Below, piece after piece: positions 15,895 to 26,032 of a stretch of DNA of 64,000 nucleotides. The notes beneath the pieces are model-generated. The model did not search any database. It had not been told where the DNA came from and saw only the letters and a program-made list of their open reading frames with translations. The number at the start of each line of letters is the position of its first letter. Position 1 is the stretch's first letter. Made by a program: the position numbers and the translations under genes. Source of the stretch: an uncultured Flavobacteriaceae bacterium (GTDB lineage Bacteria > Bacteroidota > Bacteroidia > Flavobacteriales > Flavobacteriaceae); the NCBI GenBank assembly GCA_947501625.1, contig CANMWN010000002.1, positions 310,001-374,000 of the forward strand, in the 5' to 3' direction.

Positions 15895-17618
15895 TCGTCT
15901 TTTTTGCCAGTAATATCTTTTGCAGACTTTAATTTCTCTTTACTTTCTTTAACATCAATTTTTAATTTTTCTATGTCTTCATTGGTTTTAGAAATACTAT
16001 CTTGTTGCTCTTGAAGTTTTTTGGCTTCTAATTCTTGTATCCTTTTTCTCTCCGCTTCTTTTGCATCTTCAATTCTTTGTAATCGCTCCTTTACACGTTC
16101 TTCTTGCATTATGATATCATCTCCAGGATCGTGAATAAAAATGTCATTTTTATTTTTAGGCTTTTCTTTTATTCGCCACACTAAACCTTTTAATTGCCTA
16201 TCATTTACATGCAATTCCTCTTCAGGATAGGTCTTTCCGTCTGGTTTTACTCTGAACTCTATTGTTTGTATTTGCTTATTATCAATAGTTAAATTTAAAT
16301 TACTACAGCGCATTTTCATGATACCAATTAATTCTTGCTCTGTATTTCTAACATAATGTATGACTTCTCCGTTACCAATAACATCCACTATTTTAAGATC
16401 ATTATCTTCAAATTTTCCAAGGATATTTTTTCCTTTGGTTTGGTTATAGCCAATAGAATCTTTTTGAACCATAAATGAATTCCCTAAAACCTTTAGTGAG
16501 TCTAATTGCTCAGTTTCTTTATTGTGCAAAAAATGAATCACGTCACCTGTAATTTGATTTTCTTGTGACCATAATATTGGCTTTCTAAACATTTTAGTAA
16601 TTCCAGCAACTTGACTTGTATATAAAGAGTCGCATTTACCGCTCAAATCAGATTTAAAAAATTTCACATGATTGTAGGCTCTAATGATTCTCTCTTCTGG
16701 TTTTCCTGTTAGTAATAAAGTATCTCCATGAATAAATAAAGAGTCATTTTCAACCAATGAAATTGCAACAGCACGATTGGTTAAGAAAGCAGAATCTTTT
16801 GCTCTATAAAATTCTCCATAACCACCTTTAAGTGTTCCATTATTTATGGTATCCGTTACAATAATATTTCCAGTAGCAGAGGAGAAGTTACGATTTTCAT
16901 CATAGTAAATACTATCTCCTTGTATTCGTCTATCATCGTATTTAATCCAAGAATTTTTGGTCAAATGAGAAATCTTGTTTTTAGTATCTTGATATCCCTT
17001 TTCGGTATATATCACACTTTTATCTCCTGTAATAGTTGAAGGTTTATATAAGTATGCTTTTCCAGAATTGGTATAATAATCTAAATGATCTGTTTCAATA
17101 ACTTGATCTGGATTGGTAATAACAACCTTTGATAATGCTTGGAATTTTTTATTTTTTAAATAAAAGTTCCCAACTCGACTTTTTAAGACATTCACACTAT
17201 CTTTTATAGTGCCTTTTGTATTATAATATAAGTATTGTTTTTCTCTATCAAAATGCAAAGTTTCGGTAGTCAAAACCATTGTTGGGTCTTTCAACTCAAC
17301 TTCTCCCCAAGCCTTTGCTAATTTCTTATTACCATCATAATCTGCAAACTTACTTGTTTGGATAATCGTATCTCCTTGATTCATTACAACATCACCTTGA
17401 GCCTTCAAATAATTATCCTTATTATATATCTCAACTCGCTTACATCGAATTGTTGCTCCGTCAATTTCTACATATACATTTCCTATCGAAATAGTAAGGT
17501 CAGGATTTTGCTCATCCGTATAGGTAACATCAGCATTTAAAATTTTCATTTTACGTCCTGTCTGCGCATTAATAAGCACAGAAAAGCATAAGAAAAATAA
17601 TAAAAAAGTGTTTTTCAT
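15891..17618 (-). CDS. OstA-like envelope protein
   Basis: A 575-aa exported protein with a signal peptide (residues 1-18). Repeated beta segments of the OstA/LptA beta-jellyroll type follow (YLKAQGDVVMNQGDTIIQT, YLYYNTKGTIKD, KAYLYKPSTITGDKSVIYTEKG), the fold used for lipopolysaccharide transport across the periplasm. The last 75 residues are a charged coiled coil (KEAERKRIQELEAKKLQEQQ). It is not a full LptD, because no long barrel is present. From memory such proteins are standard in Bacteroidota and may act in LPS export. Confidence 0.85.
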   Translation of the reverse strand: MKNTFLLFFLCFSVLINAQTGRKMKILNADVTYTDEQNPDLTISIGNVYVEIDGATIRCKRVEIYNKDNYLKAQGDVVMNQGDTIIQTSKFADYDGNKKLAKAWGEVELKDPTMVLTTETLHFDREKQYLYYNTKGTIKDSVNVLKSRVGNFYLKNKKFQALSKVVITNPDQVIETDHLDYYTNSGKAYLYKPSTITGDKSVIYTEKGYQDTKNKISHLTKNSWIKYDDRRIQGDSIYYDENRNFSSATGNIIVTDTINNGTLKGGYGEFYRAKDSAFLTNRAVAISLVENDSLFIHGDTLLLTGKPEERIIRAYNHVKFFKSDLSGKCDSLYTSQVAGITKMFRKPILWSQENQITGDVIHFLHNKETEQLDSLKVLGNSFMVQKDSIGYNQTKGKNILGKFEDNDLKIVDVIGNGEVIHYVRNTEQELIGIMKMRCSNLNLTIDNKQIQTIEFRVKPDGKTYPEEELHVNDRQLKGLVWRIKEKPKNKNDIFIHDPGDDIIMQEERVKERLQRIEDAKEAERKRIQELEAKKLQEQQDSISKTNEDIEKLKIDVKESKEKLKSAKDITGKKDE

Positions 17619-17714
17619 TTATCAAAAAATTCTCAAATACAAAACTAACTATTAAATGTTGATTTTGGTATTTTATTGTTTACTTCTTTTATTAAATCAA
17701 TAAAGATGCCGAAA

Positions 17715-17748
17715 ATAAAAAACTCCTAGCATGGCTAGAAGTTTTTTA
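17715..17748. terminator. Intrinsic terminator of purA (minus)
   Basis: CTAGC (17726-17730) and GCTAG (17734-17738) form the core, extended past one mismatch by AAAAAACT/AGTTTTTT arms. A-rich and T-rich flanks make it usable in both directions; it lies just after the purA stop on the minus strand. Confidence 0.75.
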
Positions 17749-17767
17749 TTTATGATATATCTTAAGT

Positions 17768-19039
17768 TTACCTTAAAATGGTCTGCTTTCTGTCAGGTCC
17801 AACAGAAACTATTTTAATTGGTACTTCAACTTCTTTTTCAATAAAAGAAATATATTCCATTAAGTTTTGTGGCAATTCCTCTTTGGTAGTCATCTGCGTT
17901 AAATCGGCTTGCCAACCTTTAAATTCTGAATATATAGGAGTTACATTCTCTGGCTCAATATTGTAAGGTAAGTGTGAAATTTCTTCACCTTTATATTTAT
18001 AAGAAGTACATACTTTCAATGTATCAAATCCTGACAGCACATCTCCTTTCATCATCATCAATTGTGTAACACCATTGACTTGTGCGGCATACTTTAAGGC
18101 TACTAAATCTAACCATCCGCATCTTCTTGGGCGTCCTGTTGTTGCACCAAATTCATGACCAACTTTTGCCATCGTTGCTCCATCTTCATCAAACAATTCG
18201 GTAGGGAATGGGCCTGAACCGACTCTTGTAGTATATGCCTTAAATATTCCAAATACATCACCGATTTTATTTGGCGCAATTCCAAGTCCTGTACAAGCAC
18301 CTGCAGCAGTAGTATTTGAAGAAGTTACAAACGGATAAGTTCCAAAATCAACATCTAATAATGAGCCTTGAGCACCTTCAGCCAAAATTGACTTACCATT
18401 TTTTAAGGCATTGTTTAAATATTCTTCGCTGTCAATAAAAGTCAATTCTTTTAAACGCTTAACACCTTCATTAAATTCTTCTTCTAATTCAGCTATATCA
18501 TACTCCAATTTCACACCATAATAATCAATCATTCTGATATGCTTCTTGGTCAATGCTTTATATTTTTCTTCCCAATTTTCCATTTCCAAATCTCCAACAC
18601 GTAGACCATTTCTACCAGTTTTATCCATATATGTTGGTCCTATACCTTTTAATGTAGAACCGATTTTGGCTTTTCCTTTTGAAGTTTCTGAAGCAGCATC
18701 TAACAATCTATGAGTTGGCAATATTAAATGTGCTTTCCTTGAAATCAACAATTTAGTAGTAAAATCAATATCAAACTTATCTAAATTATCCAATTCTCTT
18801 TTAAAAATTACTGGATCGATAACAACTCCATTTCCTACAACATTTACTGCTGTTTTATGAAATATTCCTGACGGAATAGTATGCAACACATGTTTATAGC
18901 CGTCAAAAATTAAAGTATGTCCAGCGTTTGGCCCTCCTTGAAAACGTGCTATGATATCATAATCGCCAGTTAAAACATCAACGATTTTTCCTTTTCCTTC
19001 ATCGCCCCATTGCAATCCTAGTAATAAATTTATTGCCAT
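17768..19039 (-). CDS. purA: Adenylosuccinate synthetase
   Basis: Joins IMP and aspartate with GTP to make adenylosuccinate, the first step from IMP to AMP. The 423-aa protein is full length. Motifs are GLQWGDEGKGKIVD (GTP loop with catalytic Asp), GGPNAGHT (catalytic His), GIGPTYMDK, and ATTGRPRRCGWLD (IMP/Arg loop). It follows the Fur-family gene by 20 nt and relA/spoT further upstream, an order common in flavobacteria to my knowledge. This places AMP synthesis next to stringent-response control. Confidence 0.97.
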   Translation of the reverse strand: MAINLLLGLQWGDEGKGKIVDVLTGDYDIIARFQGGPNAGHTLIFDGYKHVLHTIPSGIFHKTAVNVVGNGVVIDPVIFKRELDNLDKFDIDFTTKLLISRKAHLILPTHRLLDAASETSKGKAKIGSTLKGIGPTYMDKTGRNGLRVGDLEMENWEEKYKALTKKHIRMIDYYGVKLEYDIAELEEEFNEGVKRLKELTFIDSEEYLNNALKNGKSILAEGAQGSLLDVDFGTYPFVTSSNTTAAGACTGLGIAPNKIGDVFGIFKAYTTRVGSGPFPTELFDEDGATMAKVGHEFGATTGRPRRCGWLDLVALKYAAQVNGVTQLMMMKGDVLSGFDTLKVCTSYKYKGEEISHLPYNIEPENVTPIYSEFKGWQADLTQMTTKEELPQNLMEYISFIEKEVEVPIKIVSVGPDRKQTILR

Positions 19040-19059
19040 TATTTAAAGTGTGGTAGTTT

Positions 19060-19503
19060 TTATTCTTCTTTTTTGGTTCCGTAGAAATAAAGAGAATGTG
19101 AATGAATATTAATATTGAAAGTTTCTTCGATTGTTTTTTTGATTATCTGAATACGTGGGTCACAAAATTCCATGACATCACCAGTATCAGTTAAAATAAC
19201 ATGATCGTGTTGCTTATCAAAATATGACTTTTCATAATGTGCTTGGTTCTGTCCAAACTGATGTCTTCTTACCAATCCACATTCTAACAATAATTCTATA
19301 GTATTGTATAGCGTAGCACGAGAAACACGATATTTTTTATTTTTCATGTTGATATACAATGATTCTATATCAAAATGCTCTTCTAGATCATAAATTTCTT
19401 GAAGTATAGCAAAACGCTCAGGCGTTTTTCTATGGCTATGAGACTCTAAATACTTAATAAAAACATCACGAACTATTTCCTGATGATTTGTTTTATGTTC
19501 CAT
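19060..19503 (-). CDS. Fur family transcription regulator
   Basis: A 147-aa winged-helix metalloregulator. The HTH segment is about residues 45-85 ([38 protein letters not shown]). The metal-binding half includes [30 protein letters not shown]. The structural CxxC pairs typical of Fur and PerR are reduced to a single Cys, so the structural zinc is probably absent. The sensed metal cannot be told from sequence. It sits between relA/spoT and purA on the same strand. Confidence 0.9.
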   Translation of the reverse strand: MEHKTNHQEIVRDVFIKYLESHSHRKTPERFAILQEIYDLEEHFDIESLYINMKNKKYRVSRATLYNTIELLLECGLVRRHQFGQNQAHYEKSYFDKQHDHVILTDTGDVMEFCDPRIQIIKKTIEETFNINIHSHSLYFYGTKKEE

Positions 19504-19618
19504 GAGTAATCAAAAAAAGGTTGAAACAAATTTAGGTTAATTTTAGATAATCAACCCTAAAAAATGTAGAACTTATTAACGAAAAATTGTGGATAAACTT
19601 TAGATACAAATAATTGGT

Positions 19619-21838
19619 TTATTGCTTATAGATTCTGTCAACTTTTTCAATCCCATCAATCTTTTTAATATTATTGATGAGTCGTACCAATTGCTTATTA
19701 TTTTTTACGCTAATGGTTAATTTACCGTCAAACACTCCTTGATTTCCACTAATATTCAAACTGTGAATATTTACGTGCATATTGTTTGAAATTACTTTGG
19801 TTAATTGATTAACCAATCCAAATTTATCTGATCCACTTACATGCAAAAACACTCTAAAGTCTTGCTGAGTAGAATCAATCCATTTTGCCTTCATAATTCT
19901 GTAAGCATACTTTGCTTGTAAGCCAACAGCATTTGGACAATCTTTTTTATGAACCTTTATACCTTCATTGATCGTTAAAAATCCAAAAACTTTATCTCCA
20001 GGAATAGGGTTACAACATTTAGCAAACTTATAATCCAACTGTTCTTCATCATCACCAAAAACAAGCATATCAAACTTATCGGTAATTTCTTCAGCATTAG
20101 CAGTAGTAGGAGCATTTGAGGTTCTCTTAATTCTGTTTTTAAAGAAATTGAAAAAGGCATTATTCTTTTGCGCTGCAAAATCTTTTAATTGCTGATTTTC
20201 AATAGAGCCATTTCCTATTCGGTAAAATAAATCAAAACTCGTTTTGAGTTTCAAGTAACTTGCTAATTCATGTACCGTTCGTTCATCAAAAGTTAATTTT
20301 AAAGAGCGTAATTTCCTTGCCAATATTTCTTTTCCTTCATTTGCAATCTCTTTTTGCTCTTCCTTCAAGGCAGATTTTATTCTACTTCGCGCTCTTGCTG
20401 TAACTACAAAATCCAACCATCTTACATTTGGTTTTTGTTGATTAGCCGTAATTATTTCTACTTGATCACCACTTTTTAAAATGTGACTAATTGGTTTTAA
20501 TTTCCCATTAACTTTTGCGCCTCGGCACTTCATCCCAATTTCGGTATGAATAGAAAATGCAAAATCTAGTGCAGAAGAGTTTTTTGGAATTGCTTTTAAA
20601 TCTCCCTTAGGTGTAAAAACAAAAATCTCCTCGGCATATAAATTCAATTTAAAATTCTCTACAAAATCTACAGCATTTACATCAGGATTTTCTAACGAAT
20701 CTTTTAAACGATTTAGCCAATTATCTAAGCCACTATCTTTTTCTTGCGCATTCTTGTATTTATAATGTGCTGCATAACCACGCTCTGCAATTTCATCCAT
20801 TCTTTCTGAACGAATTTGCACTTCAACCCAATGAGCATCAGGTCCCATTACTGTAATATGTAGAGATTCGTAACCCGTTGATTTAGGCTGTGATATCCAA
20901 TCTCTAAGTCGAGTAGGATTGGGCTGAAAATGGTCAGTAACGATAGAATATATCTTCCAAGCATCAAACTTTTCTTGTTTTAGTTTGGACTTGTATATAA
21001 TACGAACTGCAAATTTATCGTAGATTTCATCATACGTTACATTCTGCACTCGCATTTTCCTACGGATAGAATAAATAGATTTACTGCGACCTTTGATGGT
21101 GTATTCAAAACCTTCTTTATTTAGAGTGTTTTCTATTACACTACTAAAAGTTTTGATGTATTTATCTTGCTCTTCTTTACTCTCCTTTATTTTGCCTTGA
21201 ATGTCTTTAAAAACTTCAGGTTCGGTATATTTTAAACCTAAGTCTTCTAATTCTGTCTTTATATTATACAATCCTAAACGATGGGCGAGTGGTGCATATA
21301 TATAAAGAGTTTCAGATGCAATTTTTAATTGCTTGTGCGGAGGCATCGCATCCATAGTTTGCATATTATGCAACCTGTCAGCAATTTTAATGAGTATTAC
21401 ACGTACATCATCATTGAGAGTCAATAGCATCTTGCGAAAGTTTTCCGCTTGTATTGATGCATCTTGCTCTTTGTTCAATCGAGATATTTTTGTCAAACCA
21501 TTTACAATACGTCCAACTGTTTCTCCAAACTCACGCTCAATATCTTCCAACGTATAATCGGTATCCTCAACTACATCATGCAATAAAGCAGAAACAATAG
21601 AAGTGACACCCAAACCAATTTCATAAGCTACAATCTTGGCAACTGCAATAGGATGGAAGATATAAGGTTCACCTGTTTTTCTTCGCTGACTGCTATGCGC
21701 TTCTACAGCCAAGTCAAATGCCTTACGTATTACCTTTTTATCGGCAGTAGTAAGCATTTGATAAGTGCCTTTCAACAAGTCTTTATAGCGTCTTGTGATT
21801 TCCTTATTTTCTTCTTCTATGGTTGCTGTGTAAGCCAT
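19619..21838 (-). CDS. Bifunctional (p)ppGpp synthetase/hydrolase, RelA/SpoT family
   Basis: Controls the stringent response. The 739-aa protein has the long RSH layout: HD hydrolase domain (about 40-190, with HDVVEDTDYT), synthetase domain (about 240-360, RLRDWISQPKSTGYESLHITV), TGS domain (about 395-460, VFTPKGDLKAIPKNSSALDFAFSIH), a helical zone with a conserved cysteine pair (KCCNPIPGD), and a C-terminal ACT domain. Both catalytic domains keep their key residues, so it probably makes and degrades the alarmone. On the minus strand a TTG-N19-TACTTTTA promoter (21872-21843) precedes it. Confidence 0.96.
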   Translation of the reverse strand: MAYTATIEEENKEITRRYKDLLKGTYQMLTTADKKVIRKAFDLAVEAHSSQRRKTGEPYIFHPIAVAKIVAYEIGLGVTSIVSALLHDVVEDTDYTLEDIEREFGETVGRIVNGLTKISRLNKEQDASIQAENFRKMLLTLNDDVRVILIKIADRLHNMQTMDAMPPHKQLKIASETLYIYAPLAHRLGLYNIKTELEDLGLKYTEPEVFKDIQGKIKESKEEQDKYIKTFSSVIENTLNKEGFEYTIKGRSKSIYSIRRKMRVQNVTYDEIYDKFAVRIIYKSKLKQEKFDAWKIYSIVTDHFQPNPTRLRDWISQPKSTGYESLHITVMGPDAHWVEVQIRSERMDEIAERGYAAHYKYKNAQEKDSGLDNWLNRLKDSLENPDVNAVDFVENFKLNLYAEEIFVFTPKGDLKAIPKNSSALDFAFSIHTEIGMKCRGAKVNGKLKPISHILKSGDQVEIITANQQKPNVRWLDFVVTARARSRIKSALKEEQKEIANEGKEILARKLRSLKLTFDERTVHELASYLKLKTSFDLFYRIGNGSIENQQLKDFAAQKNNAFFNFFKNRIKRTSNAPTTANAEEITDKFDMLVFGDDEEQLDYKFAKCCNPIPGDKVFGFLTINEGIKVHKKDCPNAVGLQAKYAYRIMKAKWIDSTQQDFRVFLHVSGSDKFGLVNQLTKVISNNMHVNIHSLNISGNQGVFDGKLTISVKNNKQLVRLINNIKKIDGIEKVDRIYKQ

Positions 21839-21842
21839 AGAA

Positions 21843-21872
21843 TAAAAGTAACAGAATTATTTTAACTGACAA
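21843..21872 (-). promoter_or_regulatory. Promoter of relA/spoT
   Basis: On the minus strand TTG (21872-21870), 19 nt, then TACTTTTA (21850-21843), one mismatch from TAnnTTTG. The box is only 4 nt from the ATG at 21838, so a leaderless or almost leaderless mRNA is predicted. Confidence 0.45.
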
Positions 21873-21908
21873 GTGTTGAGATGATTTTTTAAATGATTAT
21901 CTAAAACC

Positions 21909-21939
21909 TTGATTTAAAAGATAAATAAGCCTAAATTTG
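21909..21939 (+). promoter_or_regulatory. Promoter of the secreted protein at 22016
   Basis: TTG (21909-21911), 20 nt, TAAATTTG (21932-21939). This leaves a leader of about 70 nt. Confidence 0.5.
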
Positions 21940-22015
21940 TTACTAAAGGTTAAGTAAAATACTAGTTAAACTTATTTAGCATTAAAAATACTTATCTATT
22001 AAATATGATATCATA

Positions 22016-24064
22016 ATGAAAAAACTATTTTTAATTATTTGCCTATTCAGTTATACTATCAGTACGTTTACTCAATCTGAATATCAAACTGTTTCTAAAG
22101 ATTTAGCGATTGCATTAAAAGAAGCACAAACTGGTTTTTTTAATATAAGAGGAAAAATGATTGATGAAGGTGAATTCAAGGTTAAGCCTAATATTTTTAT
22201 TTCAACTGATAATTATATTGAATTTCCTTCTGATATTGATAGTTATGCTTTTTATAGTCAAGGTTTTACAATGGCGTCTAATAGAAAACAAGGCAAAAAA
22301 ATCATCGAAAACTTAATTGATGAAGCTAGAAAAGTGATTCCTCAAGACTACGAACTAACTAAAGGTGAAAGTTCAGATTTTGACTCTAAAATAGCGCTTG
22401 GTTATTATGGTGTATATGCACCAAAAAAAGGTCAAGAACTATTATATGTTTTGCATCATCCTAAAGACAAAGGGTTTAGTAGCAATAAATATCCATGTGT
22501 TGTTTTTTCATTAAACTTTAGAAATGGGAAGAGTCCAAGAGTAAATATGGTTGTATTTAGTCCTTCTATTGAAACTTTAGAAAACAAACGTTTTATTAAA
22601 GCAGAAATGTTAGTTGCTAATTTCAATTATAATTGTTTGAATGACCTTACGATTGATTGGGAGAAAAAACAATTTCAGTTTGAAAAAAACATGAATGAAT
22701 GGATTGACTACTATACAGTGCCATTCGAAAATGGAGTATATATGGATTATTCTCACCATTCATTGGGTAGTAAAGTAGGAATAAAAAGTATGACTGGAGA
22801 TAATTTTGTTATTGATAAGGGTGAAGCAATTCCTATGGATTTTTTTTGGATGTCTTATTATGAACTTGATAAACAAAAAAGAGGTATGGAATATTTCAAA
22901 GAAATAATAGAAGTTTTGGAAATTCCATATGTTGAACTGAAATATGATGATAACGCAATAATTAGTAGTTATGATTTCAATAAATTTCTTGGAGAATATA
23001 ATGGATTTATAGTAGACACTAATACTAATAGTGTAGATGAATCACAAAGTGTCAAAATAAAAATTGACATCTATTCCAATCTTATTATTTCAAAAAAAAC
23101 AGATGATGATTGGGTTGAAGTAATCAATACCAAACTAAAACCTGATGTCATGAAGGAATCTGAAAATGGTGAGAGGTTATACTATGTTTTTTCTTTAGAA
23201 GAAAATGAGGAATATGATGACTTTACTGCCACTATCAATCCAGAAGCAATTGCTAATCAACTTGGTGGTGCAGTAACCTTTACCTTAAATGCTGAATCAA
23301 AAGAGACCATATTCTTTGTAGCAAATAGAAAATGGGTGAATCCAGTTAATGTAGGTGAATTTTCTAAATTGAATGGAGAAGAATCAAACAAAATAATTTA
23401 TACAGGACAAACTTATGAAGATGATCCTTGGGGAAATTACTTGATTAATGATTATCCAGAATTAAACCTCTCTGTGATTAGATATAAAAATGTTGCTAAT
23501 AATTTCATTTTAAAAAAGAAAGGAACTATTTATACAATCGATTTTAATAAAGACAGTCAAGCCTTTGATTTTGAGTTCAAGTTTATGAATGGTAAAGTAA
23601 CCATTGAAGATATGTATGGTTATAATAGTAAAGGAAGTAAGATGGAAAAAGCGTTTACCAAAGTGGAAGCTTTGCATGCTATAGCTAAATTATATAGTGG
23701 AAAAATACATGAAAGGACAAAGCATAAAGCAAATTTCACTATTGATTTTAAAAACAGAAAAGAAGGTGTGGGCATTGTTTTAAATCCTATAGGTACGGTT
23801 TATGTTGGTAAGTATGCTAACTACAGTCAAGCTAATGGAAAGGGTACTTTTTATGGGTCTCGTGGGCTAGTAGAAAAAGGAACTTTTGCCTTAAATTCAA
23901 GAGAAGGTTGGTTTGATATTGAAGATAAAGACCTAATATATTCAGGACTTTATAAAAATAACAAAAAAGAAGGTAAGTGGAATTATAAGAGTAAAGGCAG
24001 CGGAAGAACTAAAACTGTTGTATATAAGAATGATGAAATTATTGAGCAGACGGAGTGGGAATAA
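22016..24064 (+). CDS. Large secreted protein of unknown function, 682 aa
   Basis: An N-terminal signal peptide (residues 1-19, ending TFTQ) indicates export. No enzyme motif is recognised. The last 100 residues contain MORN-like phrases (YVGKYANYSQANGKGTFYGSRGLVEKGTF, LIYSGLYKNNKKEGKWNYKSKG), which act as membrane or protein contact repeats in other proteins. There is no T9SS sorting domain, so it is probably periplasmic or outer-membrane associated. The gene at 24205 also ends in a MORN-like segment, so the two may be functionally related. Confidence 0.7.
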   Translation: MKKLFLIICLFSYTISTFTQSEYQTVSKDLAIALKEAQTGFFNIRGKMIDEGEFKVKPNIFISTDNYIEFPSDIDSYAFYSQGFTMASNRKQGKKIIENLIDEARKVIPQDYELTKGESSDFDSKIALGYYGVYAPKKGQELLYVLHHPKDKGFSSNKYPCVVFSLNFRNGKSPRVNMVVFSPSIETLENKRFIKAEMLVANFNYNCLNDLTIDWEKKQFQFEKNMNEWIDYYTVPFENGVYMDYSHHSLGSKVGIKSMTGDNFVIDKGEAIPMDFFWMSYYELDKQKRGMEYFKEIIEVLEIPYVELKYDDNAIISSYDFNKFLGEYNGFIVDTNTNSVDESQSVKIKIDIYSNLIISKKTDDDWVEVINTKLKPDVMKESENGERLYYVFSLEENEEYDDFTATINPEAIANQLGGAVTFTLNAESKETIFFVANRKWVNPVNVGEFSKLNGEESNKIIYTGQTYEDDPWGNYLINDYPELNLSVIRYKNVANNFILKKKGTIYTIDFNKDSQAFDFEFKFMNGKVTIEDMYGYNSKGSKMEKAFTKVEALHAIAKLYSGKIHERTKHKANFTIDFKNRKEGVGIVLNPIGTVYVGKYANYSQANGKGTFYGSRGLVEKGTFALNSREGWFDIEDKDLIYSGLYKNNKKEGKWNYKSKGSGRTKTVVYKNDEIIEQTEWE

Positions 24065-24142
24065 GTATTTTTCTTACTGACAAGTAATTGATTTTTTTGA
24101 ATAGAGTTATTAAAAACTCTTTAATTGAAGTTATATAAAGTT

Positions 24143-24150
24143 TATATTTG
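24143..24150 (+). promoter_or_regulatory. Promoter -7 box for the gene at 24205
   Basis: TATATTTG matches TAnnTTTG; start predicted near 24155. Confidence 0.4.
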
Positions 24151-24204
24151 TTCGTCAATATTTAATTTATTAAAATTAATTTTTAGTAAAAAATGCTAAT
24201 CAAA

Positions 24205-24789
24205 ATGAAAAAAAAACTTCTATTTCTTTTTATAACTACATTTTTTTTATGTGATGCTCAGCAAAGTGAAAAATATAAGTCATTTTTAAATCAATTAGAG
24301 CAAGTTGAATCAGAATCAAATACCAAACTATTTAAAAATGGAAATATTAAAAATATATCAACATTAGTTACCTATAAAGTAGGTGAATATGAATGCTATT
24401 TTTATGTTGGTAAAGTCAATAAATATAAAAAAAATGGTGATAAATTATTTGAATTACTTTTAGATGAAACTGGTGTCACTTTAAATTCTAAATCCTATTG
24501 GAATGGTAAATTGTGGATTAAATCATCTACTATTGAAATAGATACAAATGCTACAAATATTGAAGAATTCATATTTGGAAAATCAGTTTCAATAATATAC
24601 GAAGAAGAAGTACACTATTTTGATAAGAAAAAAAATGCAATAGTTCTTTCTGAAAAAGGAATAAAAGTAAATAATAAAAAAAGTGGGCTATGGACTTTTT
24701 ATAAAAATGGAAAGATTAATAAGCAAAAACATTATAAAAAAGTTGATAAGTTCAAAAATCCAATAAAACCAAGTTATTTAAAATTATAA
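24205..24789 (+). CDS. Secreted protein with a MORN-like tail, 194 aa
   Basis: MKKKLLFLFITTFFLCDAQ is a clean signal peptide, so the ATG at 24205 is preferred over one at 24193 that would add MLIK. The C-terminal part (GIKVNNKKSGLWTFYKNGKINKQKHYKK) matches the MORN-variant repeat seen in YwqK-like proteins (KxGxWxxYxxNGxI). Function unknown. It follows another exported protein with similar C-terminal repeats. Confidence 0.65.
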   Translation: MKKKLLFLFITTFFLCDAQQSEKYKSFLNQLEQVESESNTKLFKNGNIKNISTLVTYKVGEYECYFYVGKVNKYKKNGDKLFELLLDETGVTLNSKSYWNGKLWIKSSTIEIDTNATNIEEFIFGKSVSIIYEEEVHYFDKKKNAIVLSEKGIKVNNKKSGLWTFYKNGKINKQKHYKKVDKFKNPIKPSYLKL

Positions 24790-24798
24790 AGTTAAAAA

Positions 24799-26031
24799 TC
24801 ACTCCCTCAAATTCACAATCCGTTCTCTCAATGTTGGGTGAGAATAATGCTTAAACACATAGGCTTTATGTGGTGTAAGGTTGCTTAAACTATTTTTTGA
24901 GAGTTTTTTCAACGAACTAATTAAAGGCTCTCCACCAAAATACTCTTTAGCATAATCATCAGCTTGGTATTCAAACATGCGTGACATATAATTCATCAAC
25001 AAGCCTGTAAGCTCAGAAATAGGAGAGTAGAGCACTCCAAAGGCTACCAAACCAACATGAAAACTTGGAATTTCAATTCCTAAAGCATTGGAAAGTAATT
25101 GACTATCAATAAATAATGACAAAATATATAGAGTAAGTCCTGTCATCAACACCGAAGAAATTAAATTAAAAATAATATGTTTTCGCTTATAATGTCCTAC
25201 TTCATGGGCTAGAACTGCCACAATTTCATTGGTCGTTAAATCATTAATCAAGGTATCATATAAAACAATACGCTTGGTTTTGCCAAATCCTGCAAAATAG
25301 GCATTGGCTTTGGTAGAGCGTTTTGAACCATCAATCACAAAAATCTTATCGAGCTTGAAATTAACTTTTTGTGCAAACTTCTCAATCTCAGTCTTTAATT
25401 CTCCGTCTTCTAGAGGTGTTTGCTTATTAAACAACGGTACAATCAGCGTAGAGTAGAACATATTCATAAATACCGAGAACACAGCAACCAACGCCCAAGC
25501 ATAGAGCCAAAAGTTTTTTCCTGTTTGTTCATAAAACCAAATAATAACTGAAAGTAACAAGCCTCCAATAACAGCAGACATAAGCAACCCTTTAATTTTA
25601 TCTACCCAAAATAGTTTTTTTGTGGTTTTATTAAAACCAAATTTTTCCTCTATCACAAAGGTTTTATAATACGAAAATGGCGTCATTAAAATATCACTTC
25701 CAAGCATAATAATCCCAAAAAATAATAGTGATATAACAATAGAATTGTCACTCAAATTTCTTGCTAAATCATCTACATATTTGAATCCATCTAAAAAGAA
25801 AAAACCTAAGGTTAATACTATTGAAAACAAGGATGTTAATCCACTAAACTTAAAGTTAGTCTTTTTATATTCTTGAGACTTTTTGTATTCTTCTTGTTCG
25901 TAAACATCAGCCACTTCTTTTGGTAATTCGTCATCAAAATGTTTGGCATTCAACGAGTCAATATAAGTATCAATCAAAAAGCTGATAATAATGATTGAAA
26001 TGATGATATAAAATAGGATAGTACTTGTCAT
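24799..26031 (-). CDS. M48 family zinc metallopeptidase (Ste24-like)
   Basis: An integral membrane protease of 410 aa, similar to CAAX prenyl protease 1. Several transmembrane helices (about 1-17, 65-85, 95-115, 145-165, 175-200, 285-330) surround the catalytic motif AVLAHEVGHYKRKH (about 275-288). The third zinc ligand is in FEYQADDYAKEY. Ste24-type enzymes in bacteria act in membrane protein quality control. It is the last gene of a tightly packed minus-strand group with the NlpC lipoprotein and the RNA methyltransferase (gaps of 1 and 0 nt). Confidence 0.93.
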   Translation of the reverse strand: MTSTILFYIIISIIIISFLIDTYIDSLNAKHFDDELPKEVADVYEQEEYKKSQEYKKTNFKFSGLTSLFSIVLTLGFFFLDGFKYVDDLARNLSDNSIVISLLFFGIIMLGSDILMTPFSYYKTFVIEEKFGFNKTTKKLFWVDKIKGLLMSAVIGGLLLSVIIWFYEQTGKNFWLYAWALVAVFSVFMNMFYSTLIVPLFNKQTPLEDGELKTEIEKFAQKVNFKLDKIFVIDGSKRSTKANAYFAGFGKTKRIVLYDTLINDLTTNEIVAVLAHEVGHYKRKHIIFNLISSVLMTGLTLYILSLFIDSQLLSNALGIEIPSFHVGLVAFGVLYSPISELTGLLMNYMSRMFEYQADDYAKEYFGGEPLISSLKKLSKNSLSNLTPHKAYVFKHYSHPTLRERIVNLRE

Positions 26032-26032
26032 T